Source of the DNA: Gonatopus flavifemur
Taxonomy: Eukaryota > Arthropoda > Insecta > Hymenoptera > Dryinidae
DNA: 64,000 bases
Direction: 5' to 3'
NCBI GenBank assembly: GCA_018340375.1
Contig: JAFFJZ010000004.1
Span: 34,198,001-34,262,000 of the forward strand
Of the stretch, positions 56,278 through 64,000 are shown piece after piece; the first letter of the stretch is position 1, and each line of letters begins with the position of its first letter. The position numbers were made by a program, and so were the translations under genes. The notes below the pieces were generated by a model that did no database searches, was not told the origin of the DNA, and saw only the letters and a program-made list of their open reading frames with translations.

Positions 56278-56815
56278 TTCCTTAGGTAGGGCATCTCTCC
56301 CGGATTTAGGATCAAATTAGGAAAATTATTGTCAAGCAGAGCACCAAGGTCGAAGGAATTCGATAATCATATTCGTTGGGACTTATAGTCTTATTTATGA
56401 CAAAAAAAGAACCAACTCGAAGTATAAATAAACAACCTTGTAACAACAACGCGGGAAAAAAATGGGAATGTATTTTACTATCAATAAACAAAAGCGTGTG
56501 ACAGTGTCATGATGACTCATATAAAAAAATCCCCATGGTAAAGGTTTTTTAAATCTCATAAGGAACAAAATGAGCCTTCATAAGTCATAAACGGATCAAA
56601 AATAAAAATTTTTTAAGAAAACCACCATGTCAAATTTCGCGTTGTTGTTACAAGGTTGTTTATTTATACTTCGAGTTGGTTTTTTTTTTGTCATAAATGA
56701 GATTATAAGTCCCAACGAATATGATTATCGAATTCCTTCGACCTTGGTGCTCTGCTCGACAATAATTTTTCTGATTTGATACTGAATTCTCCCGGAGAAC
56801 TACCTTAAGGACTGA
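56278..56815. mobile_element. Hairpin element with ~140-170-bp arms
   Basis: Arms 56311-56451 and 56638-56780 are near-perfect complements (GCAGAGCACCAAGGTCGAAG and CTTCGACCTTGGTGCTCTGC, CTTGTAACAACAACGCG and CGCGTTGTTGTTACAAG). Weaker pairing extends outward to about 56278 and 56815. The spacer of about 190 bp is AT-rich. Confidence 0.85.
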
Positions 56816-57235
56816 AGTATTATCTGAATAAATTCAAAGCATTACTGAAAGAAATCTCTTCAAATCCATTTATTTCAGGAAAATCAAGAATTCTCAAAAC
56901 ATTCTGTAAACCCTAGGAAATATGTTTAATGTTGTTGGTAATATTTTGGAATGATTCATTATATCATTTTAAAATAAAGAAACCCTCTTATCAGAAGCAC
57001 ACGAATATCGACGTCGAGAGAATTCTCTGTCGTATCATCGACCCCTAAGATTTTTTTCAAACTGGGCAAAAATGAAACAAATAAATTCGAGAAAACGGCG
57101 AAGCAGCCGTCGTTATTCTATGACCACCCACAGAGAGTTGAATGCGTTTGCTTCTGCTTGAAGCGTGGTTCTATCATAAATGGGAACTGGTTGTATTATC
57201 AGTTGTCTTCGAAACTGGTCTACCGTAAATGGCCA
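56816..57235. other. Unassigned DNA becoming GC-richer rightwards
   Basis: No supported gene. A GC-richer part starts near 57000. Confidence 0.35.
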
Positions 57236-57345
57236 CTCTTCACTCGTTATTGGTTTTTCCCTCCCCGACAATGAGAATGACGACAACGAAAGCGGCGTCG
57301 ACCCTATCGTTCGACGTCAACGTTTGCGATCTCTCGAGCTTCTAG
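57236..57345 (+). other. Possible non-coding first exon with a good splice donor
   Basis: A GC-richer block ends in GAGCTTCTAG followed by GTAAGTGCTA, close to an ideal donor. The ATG frame within it stops at that TAG after 24 codons, so if transcribed it would be 5' untranslated. No acceptor exon is recognised in the window, and the evidence is composition plus donor only. Confidence 0.25.
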
Positions 57346-58474
57346 GTAAGTGCTAATTACGTGAGCCAGACGGTCTGTCACTATTGCCGCTTTCGAATGG
57401 TACACGTCATGTGGATTGCATCAATAAAGGGGAAAAAACAATCGACGTGCAAGAAGTGAATCCTTCATAAATCATCGTAATTTAGTCGGTCACAGATCAA
57501 ATACTTGATTTGATGTTTTGAAATATTTCGATGATGAAAAGTCATTATTCGAATTATAATTTTGATTCAAAGATTCAAAAGAAAAATATGTCTACCGTTC
57601 GCATTTTTTTCTGATTGTTTATGATTGAAGAATGACCCGCATGGAAAAAGATCGATTCTTTGTAATGTAATTTTTTTCAATCAAGGACCAAGATGCGAAA
57701 AACAAGTCGACGCTTGAAATTTGTTTAAGTATTGTTCAAATAACATCATAAAATTGGAATAACAAAATTCATTGGGATAACCAAATACAAATATATGCGT
57801 TATGTGAAAAGCACAAAGGAAAACACACTGTTAGAAGTTTCCGCATGAAACTTCAATCACATGTGATGGAAGCAATTTCCACTTACGTGATTGAGAAAAT
57901 TCTTGAAATTTCAGTAACATTTGAATGACAATTCAATTCATGAACTGTACTATTATAAGTGATATAATTTAACGAAAATAAAAAATTCAAATACATGTGA
58001 TTGAAATCCTGATTCAATCACCGTGAAATTGATTTTACAAGTGGACTTGAAAATTGAGGGAAAATTCAAGAAATCTCCAAAAGTGCATACAAAACTTCGG
58101 AATTGATTCTTCAAAAATTCTCATTTCTGCACAAACTTAGAAGCGATTTCTTTTCGATATTATCATGAGCTCTCAAACTCGATCTGGAACTTCGGTCTAA
58201 AATTCCACCCTTGAACTGTCACTCTAGCTCGCTCACCATTTCAAATCACCATAATCGAAATCCTACGGTTTGAAATGATTAGATTCAGGACTCATAAAAC
58301 GTTTTTTTCTCAAAACACTTAACATTTCTCTAATCCTTCTAAGATTTCCTGGCCTATCTCATGAATGAAGAGAATCCTGCCACGACACTTGATGTTTCCG
58401 GAAATTTTGTTTAAAACTTCAGAAGACGGGATAAGTCATGGATACAGGAGTGACTCATGCACTACAGCAATTCA
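57346..58474. other. Unassigned DNA, with ATTGAATTCAATCACATG-like units
   Basis: At 57830-58100 self-complementary units near ATCACATGTGAT recur after CACACTGTTAGAAGTTTCC, resembling a clan-B end. A right terminus was not found. Confidence 0.35.
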
Positions 58475-58770
58475 CTCCATAAATTTCTAGGAGAGAAAAT
58501 CCACTCCCAAAGAGTGAAAATACTGCGAGTACGACAAAAGTAAGATTCCACTCCTATGGAGTGAGTTTTCACTCCATAAGAGTGAATTTTCACTCTCATA
58601 AAAAGTTGAAATTTCACTCTTCAAACCGAGTTGACCCTTTACCCTGTTGGAGTGAGAATTCACTTTTATAGAGAGAAAAGGCGGCTTTAAGAGTGGAATG
58701 TCACTTTTTTTGGACTTGCAGTATTTTCATTCTTTAAGGGTGGATTTTTCACTCAAAAGGATTTAGAGAG
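58475..58770. mobile_element. GAGTGAAATTCACTC-motif foldback MITE, copy 2
   Basis: Same ends and inner marker (ATACTGCGAGTACGACAAAA, GGACTTGCAGTATTTTCAT) as 42773-43042. The interior of GAGTGAATTTTCACTC units has diverged in number and order. Confidence 0.8.
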
Positions 58771-58891
58771 CACATGTACATATGAGAAATGCTTCAGAAA
58801 TTCTCACAGTTTCGAGGAGGATGTTCACAAAGAACTTATTTTGAACTATCATATTGTGTGGGAATGTACTATCATGTGATTCGCATATAAT

Positions 58892-59164
58892 CAGTGGCAT
58901 AGGGGAATGATTCGGCGCTCGGAACAAAGTTTCCTAAAAGAAAAGATCTCCACAATCATATATAATTTATACGTAATTCAATACAGGTTATACATAATTT
59001 ATATACCCCATTTATACGTAATTGTGAAAATTTTACTACTCGGGTCGCCCCCGTCCCCCGCCCCCAGTCAATGCATGAACATTCTTTATCTGCTTATTCT
59101 GGCACCCCTCTATCTACGCGCCCGGGGCGATCGCCCCCTTCGCACCCCACTAGCTACGCTACTG
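58892..59164. mobile_element. Non-autonomous hAT element with a perfect 8-bp target duplication
   Basis: CATATAAT lies directly outside both ends (58884-58891 and 59165-59172). Ends are CAGTGGCATAGGGG and, inverted, CAGTAGCGTAGCTAG. The right half is unusually GC-rich (GGGGCGATCGCCCC palindrome) for the region. The 8-bp duplication and CAGTGGCGTAG-type end are standard hAT features. No coding capacity (273 bp). Confidence 0.92.
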
Positions 59165-59172
59165 CATATAAT

Positions 59173-59931
59173 ACTATGTCATGCACGCGAGAAAAAGAGA
59201 AAAAAACAGGAAGAGCTTGTTGGCTTAACGCCACAATTTCCCTCACTCTAGGTTTACGTTTGGCTTTCTAACAGGCCAAGACAAAAGAAAAATTGTTTCT
59301 AACGGTTGTCCTTACCAGAGTTTATTCGAAGAAATGAATCATGGCGAAAATTAATGCCTAATCGAACGCCAACAACGCATATCGACACATCAAAATATGA
59401 ACATTTGGATTCAATGAAATCGGAAAGAAAGTATGTGAGTATATAATAATACAAATTGAACGGAAAGGTATAACAGCAAATTAAACGCAAAATAATTTAA
59501 TAATACCATGATGATTACTGAAAAGCATCAAATTGAGAACGAAATGACTGTTGTTTAAATTACACCGCTCAAATATAGCAAGCTTCACGCAGATCTCAAA
59601 GATGCGAGTGTACCAAACACTGGATGAGCCATAACGATGTGAGTATAACGAGCATTTTTTAGATTGTAAAGGTACGATCTTCAATGGACATTGTTTGAAT
59701 CATAAATACACGACTCAACCAAACCAACTTCAGATTTTGACCAAAGAATGAACAGAATGCAATATTGAAGGAATATTTTTTGATCTTCCTAGATTCATTT
59801 CATTCATACAAAATACGATTCTCAATATTTTTGAACTAAGGATATCTGGACACATGACTGTTTGTTGGGGATCCTTGGAAAAGATCGATCCTTTTTTGTA
59901 TGAAAAGTATCGTATTGTTATCGTAATCTGT

Positions 59932-59936
<5 letters not shown>
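59173..59936. other. Unassigned AT-rich DNA
   Basis: No supported feature. Confidence 0.4.

Positions 59937-60005
<69 letters not shown>
59937..60005. repeat. Compound microsatellite (TC)n(TA)n
   Basis: About 30 bp of CT repeats followed by about 35 bp of TA repeats. Confidence 0.96.
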
Positions 60006-60007
<2 letters not shown>

Positions 60008-60022
60008 ATCTCTTTATCTCTG

Positions 60023-60257
60023 TACACGGAGAAAATTTTGTAGTGAAAATTAATATACTTATTTCGCAGCCGTGGGATATACTTCATTAAGGCGGAAAGA
60101 ACCACGAGTATGCAACAGATTACCAGGATTTTTTTCGAATCCAATATGCGGAGTAATAACAAAGTACAAAGTTATAGTTCGTATCGTCATAATCGAGTAT
60201 ATCCCACGGGTATGATACTGTGTCTACTGATCTTTAATATAAACTTTTTTCTGTGTA
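60023..60257. mobile_element. Clan-B MITE, family shared with 32.7 kb, copy 2
   Basis: TA + CACGGAGAAAATTTTG at the left, and inverted right end TACACAGAAAAAAGTTTATA. Shares CCGTGGGATATACTTC and GAGTATATCCCACG blocks with 32675-32908. Length 235 against 234 bp. Confidence 0.82.
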
Positions 60258-60335
60258 ACATTATTCCCATGCTCCACTATTATCCCTGTAAATTCATAAA
60301 ACTATGGCTCTTTAGTTTATCGACTGCTACCAAAG

Positions 60336-62093
60336 GCGTATCCAGTGGAGGAGTCCAGGGAGTTCTGACTCCCCTCTATTCATCATTTTTTCCTTTTTAT
60401 ATATCTATATCCTTCATATCTGCCGTACCAGGCAAGAAAGTTGTTAACTCCAAATCTGCTCGAATAGAGAAAACCGAGAAAAACTATTCCACATTATAAT
60501 CGTATGATGTAATTAATATTTCGAGATTATTAAAGCGGTTCTGGGGTAAATAAGGGGTGCTCTTTTCAATGATTTGAGAAAAAATCGATATTTTTAATAA
60601 CAGCCAATGAAAAAATGAGTTAAGGTTTTCCGTTGGGCAGAAACACTGACCAAAAGAACCATAACTCGGGTTACGGTCTTTTTCCGTGTAACAGCTCTCG
60701 AACATTATGCTTTGATCGTTTGCTTTACAAGCTAAGAAACATGTTAACTCAGTATCCGTGCAGCGACGTTTACAAACATCAGTATATAATCAGCTATGCA
60801 TAACATGAGCATAGTTTAAGATTTGATTACCGAATCTATGGATTCGATATCTCAAAAATTGACATTTTTCTCACGTGAAATAATAATATTGGTAGAAAAA
60901 AAGGATTTACTTTTGATTGCAGAAATTTTTAGGTTTTCAATCGAGTACAAACTTTGTTCATACTGTGTGACATGCAATGGAAGGAACAAGTTTTGTAATC
61001 ATTCCTGAGGTGGAAGTGTTTTTTGGAGCAGACAAGAATATTATCCCTATCAAACGTGTCAATATAATAATAAAAATCAAATACAGCAAAGTACAACACA
61101 GATTCAATAGCTTTTTTATTTAATATATTTGAAGCAACAACAAGAAAAAATAAACAATCTTTTACATAAGAACTGAAATAAAATTCTCGATATTTTTCTT
61201 CAGAAAACAAATAAAAAATTTGAACAAATCCGTATAGGTACTTTTTTTTGCTTCACATGTAATCTCAGTCTTTAAATAAACAGGAAAAAATAAATTAAGT
61301 CTTCAAGAAAAGTAATCATTACAATATAAATACTTGTACGACTGCATCAGGACTCTTCGGTCTCCTCGTTGTCGTAATGAGTGATTAAGTCATTGACTTT
61401 CGACGTGGGCAATTTGAGCCAAAATTGTTTTCTACTAGAGGGCATCAAAGGTACTAATTTTTCCAAGATGTCCGTTTTTTTATCTAGCGGAATGCCTCGA
61501 CAAATTTGTTGATTCCCGACAGAATGAAATGAAATTTTTGTCTCGTTTATGTTCACTTTTGACAATTCCCTTTACGTACACAATGATATCTTGAAGCGTC
61601 TATCACGAAGATTTCCGAATTGTGCCGAAGATATACAACCGGACTTACGGTTTTCTTCCCTAGTAAACTGGCTTCAGACACAAGCAATTTACAAGCCAAG
61701 AAAACCTCAACTCCGAAGAGATTCTTTGAAATAGTACAAGAGGCTTGATCCTCACTGAATTTACTAAGCAAAAAGACCGTAACTCAAATTACAGTCTTTT
61801 CGCCTGGCAAAGTGGTGACGTATTCGATCATTTCTCTTTTTTTTGTGAGTTACGGCTTTTTTCTGATGATTGCTCGATTTTCACTTCGTTTTCAGAGAAG
61901 GAGAATGTTAATTATTTAAAAATTAAGAGCAATAACAGATTTCTGTAAACACAGTTAAATGCACCTTGATTCTCTGAATCGAATGATATAAAAAACTCAT
62001 TTTCGACAAAAATTGAGTTAACAACTTTTTTGCCTGGCAGATATATCGATATACATTTATGATGTAGACCCCTCCCAGAAAAAATTCTGGAGA
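60336..62093. mobile_element. 1.76-kb foldback-type element
   Basis: Both tips carry GGCGTATCCAG / GCGTCTCCAGAATTTTTTCT-like ends. Inward of them, TACCAGGCAAGAAAGTTGTT pairs with AACAACTTTTTTGCCTGGCA, and ATATCTGCC flanks both. Shorter internal copies of the GCCTGGC...GTTAACTC block occur at 60610-60650 and 61780-61830. A minus-strand protein fragment lies inside. The tip GGCGTATCCAG...GGAGGGG is a style seen in many animal DNA transposons, but I cannot assign a superfamily. Confidence 0.55.
61347..61565 (-). CDS. Unidentified C-terminal protein fragment inside the 1.76-kb element
   Basis: A minus-strand frame of about 72 codons ends with a stop at 61347-61349. It lacks a credible ATG start (the first Met is internal, MPSSRKQFW). 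The peptide (IPLDKKTDILEKLVPLMP, RKQFWLKLPTSKVNDL, acidic tail DNEETEES) has the composition of a real protein and an acidic C-terminus, so it is probably the last exon or surviving tail of the element's own protein. I recognise no domain. On the same strand AATAAAAAAGC lies about 230 bases downstream and could serve as a poly-A signal. Confidence 0.35.
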   Translation of the reverse strand: MSKVNINETKISFHSVGNQQICRGIPLDKKTDILEKLVPLMPSSRKQFWLKLPTSKVNDLITHYDNEETEES

Positions 62094-62099
62094 CGCTCT

Positions 62100-62425
62100 T
62101 GACTGGTACATTTGAATATATCATTGATCTTCTTATTTCTTTTACATTTCATCATCATAAAATCGAAATGATACCTCGACTTTGCAACAAAAATTATTTT
62201 GCAATCATGACTCATGTCGTAAAACGTAATCAAACGAACTTCAATAAAATGTTCGATAGAAAACTTAAAATCCAAATCTATGAATATCAACCCAATGAAG
62301 TTTATGATGGTCTCGTAAAACTTGTGGATGAAAAGTCACATTGGGAGGCTCCTGATTGGTTTCCATATCTCAAGACGTCTCAGAAGCCGGAACTTTTAAT
62401 GGAAAATACCTTCCATTACTCTTGA
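62100..62425 (+). CDS. Possible unidentified coding fragment
   Basis: An open frame with natural-looking codons, most convincing from the ATG at about 62212. Its end carries YEYQPNEVYDGLVKLVDEKS and WEAPDWFPYLKTSQKPELL before a TGA. No domain is recognised. A second open frame follows at 62540-62758. Together they could be exons of a host or element gene, or chance in a GC-balanced stretch. Confidence 0.25.
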
Positions 62426-62539
62426 GAAAATTGTATCCTTCTCTTTCTCTCTTTCTCGTACATTTCGTTTCGAAGGGGACGAAAGAGAATATAAGAAAAT
62501 AACCCGAGCCATGGGAATCCACCCCGTCCAGTTTCTCGG

Positions 62540-62758
62540 ATGCTGCGTGGTCCAGAGCGGATATACCAGAAATCAAATCTTGATCTTGACATAGAGGGCA
62601 AAAAGGTCATCAACGAATTTTCGCAACAATTTCACGAGGGTCCATCCCTCTTTCTCAATCCTAGAATTCTGAAGACTGAAGTTGTTAAAACTTCATTCAT
62701 ACTAGGCGTGAACATTGAACATTTCCATACTCAAAAAAACACTTTTGAAAACAATTGA
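62540..62758 (+). CDS. Possible unidentified coding fragment, second frame
   Basis: An ATG-initiated frame of 72 codons beginning MLRGPERIYQKSNLDLDIEG and ending in a TGA. Hydrophilic, mixed charge, no signal peptide or recognised motif. Lies 115 bp after the preceding fragment in a different frame, separated by a CT-rich stretch (62430-62460). Confidence 0.2.
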   Translation: MLRGPERIYQKSNLDLDIEGKKVINEFSQQFHEGPSLFLNPRILKTEVVKTSFILGVNIEHFHTQKNTFENN

Positions 62759-63735
62759 TATCGAAATATTTTTTTAAATTATTTCTCTCCACACACTATA
62801 CCTGAATCGTTAATTTTCCTATTGAATTATTATTGTGGGATAAGAGAAACCAAATAAGTTCAAACAACATTCAACTGAATCTAAAGACAAATTCATTAAT
62901 AACGACATTAACAATTACTCTCATTGAAGAATAAATAAATTTATATTAGATTATCCAAATTTCATAATTCTATAAAATTATAGGAAATATTGATAATATT
63001 CTGAATGTGCAATTTTTGCCCTCATTTCATTATGTACATTTATTCTCTCCGATGCTTTAGCTTCAAAGTTTTGAATCTCCCTTCTTATACAATTTTCTCG
63101 TCAACTCTCTCCCCGAAATTCCCAAGAGTTTCGTACCTTTCCACCACGTCAACTATTATTTATTCAACTAATTGAGGAACGCCGCTGCTGCAACGATGTC
63201 ACGACGATGAACCACCGCGACTATACACAAAGAAGTACTTTGAGACATATCTTCTTACCAGAAGAAAAGTTACTTCCCAAACGCTATAACCATAAGTACT
63301 CCGTCAAAGTTTGAATAACGATGTTTGTTACCGTTGAATCTAAGAAGCTACAGAATTTGATGAGGGAATCTGAAATAATTATAACACGTACATGTGTTGA
63401 ATTTACCGGATATGAACTCGACTCTTCGACGCTCCATTTGGAACATTCAGTATTTGTGGCATAGAAAAATTTTAAATATCATTATACTATACATATTTTT
63501 TTCTTCTTTCTTTCTTGTCGATTCAGCGCTTTTCACAACCATCCATCGGGGTAATTGGAAAAAGGTTGAGAAGTTGTGCTGAAACTCGACCCGTTAACAA
63601 AATTAAACCGACAATGATCTCGATTCTCTGCATGACCTATTAACGCTCATTAACGAAAGGCTGGCATTTTCAAACAACACCTACACTTTGTTCGACTTGC
63701 CCGCGGAAATCAATTAATAGCAAAAAGGGGCCCAC
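62759..63735. other. Unassigned AT-rich DNA
   Basis: No supported feature. A slightly GC-richer part lies at 63170-63230. Confidence 0.4.
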
Positions 63736-64000
63736 GTGTTGTTGACTAATTGGCAGGCCGCAGCAGTGGCGCGATTGTCGGAGCATAAACTGCGGAAGGG
63801 CTGCTCGTGCCAAAAAGAGGGACAAAGACGAGGGGAGAATGGAATGAAAGTGAAAAGAGAAAAGGAATGAAAGAGAAAGATAGAGGAGCAGAACGAAGGG
63901 GGAAACGAGAGTCGCGGGAACATCGAGGGAGCCGAACTGTTAGTAGGAGGAAAAAAATCGATATAATCTCCCATCTGCTAATAATAGAGGCTCGGTCCAT
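63736..64000. other. GC-richer, purine-rich island at the window edge
   Basis: From 63760 the composition shifts to GC-rich, then 63800-63960 is G/A-rich (GAAAGTGAAAAGAGAAAAGG). It resembles the islands at 8.4 and 38.6 kb and may continue beyond the window. Confidence 0.4.

Larger units (their letters stand above)
54421..56306. mobile_element. Possible non-autonomous pogo-like element bounded by CCGGGAGAGRTGCCC
   Basis: AATCCGGGAGAGGTGCCCCA at the left and inverted right end AATCCGGGAGAGATGCCCTA differ at two of 20 bases. Further copies of the core lie at 55292-55306, 55336-55348, 55362-55377, 56072-56086 and 56094-56108. Those next to the pogo-like gene point outward on both sides, as subterminal binding sites would. 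Two MITEs sit inside. No target duplication is evident, and the right end also belongs to a hairpin (56278-56815), so the borders are tentative. Confidence 0.35.

Noticed and set aside
1..64000. Endogenous viral or bacterial gene clusters
   Set aside because: I looked for polymerase, capsid, integrase-of-retrovirus and operon-like signals and saw none. All recognisable proteins are DNA-transposon transposases.

Overview
The window looks like AT-rich nuclear DNA of an insect. A hymenopteran is my best guess, because the mariner, DD41D and pogo-like proteins are of kinds common in ants, bees and wasps, but nothing here proves it. I found no host gene I can name. There is no rRNA, no intact tRNA, no CRISPR array and no prokaryotic gene organisation. 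The window reads as intergenic or deep intronic sequence filled by transposable elements, mostly non-autonomous hairpin (foldback) elements.

Layout. 0-3 kb: a 2.7-kb Tc1-type element with 592-bp inverted ends and a broken transposase whose D-to-E spacing is 38 residues. 3-21 kb: unique DNA with scattered hairpins, two tRNA-like SINE heads, four AGATCT-motif repeats, three GC-richer purine/pyrimidine islands (8.4, 17.6 and 19.9 kb) and one possible unidentified exon (17 kb). 21-30 kb: a 204-bp tandem duplication, a 2-kb foldback, a 4.8-kb complex of inverted ~125-bp repeats, a 1.4-kb foldback, and a MULE-like MITE with a perfect 9-bp target duplication. 30-36.6 kb: a DD41D transposon nested in a hairpin MITE, twin hairpins, and hAT-like MITEs. 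36.6-39 kb: microsatellites and a GC island. 39.7-42.3 kb: a 2.55-kb foldback. 44.4-49 kb: a 4.6-kb foldback made of inverted arrays of a 162-163-bp monomer, itself hit by a 472-bp MITE. 50.1-53.7 kb: a MITE, a dead mauritiana-type mariner and a full DD41D transposon with an intact 354-codon transposase, packed side by side. 54.4-56.8 kb: a decayed pogo/Tigger-like gene amid repeats of a GGGGCATCTCTCCCG motif. 56.8-64 kb: a candidate first exon, more MITEs (one hAT element with a perfect 8-bp duplication), a 1.76-kb foldback with an unidentified protein fragment, possible coding remnants at 62.1-62.8 kb, and a terminal GA-rich island.

How the parts relate. Only the 51.7-53.7 kb DD41D copy has an undamaged transposase. 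Its sister at 30.2-32.2 kb has the same length (2032 bp) and differs by only five codons, one of them a stop, so this family moved recently. Most hairpins fall into two terminal-sequence clans. Clan A has ends near CCCTNGTARAAATT and flanking 2-bp matches of varied sequence (AT, TC, TG, TA). Clan B has ends near CACNGARAAAA and TA target duplications. Within a clan the ends are shared but the interiors are unrelated, and in many elements the interior is a degenerate reiteration of one short self-complementary motif peculiar to that element. I consider clan A, with its motif-reiterating interiors, the most interesting and least explained signal here.
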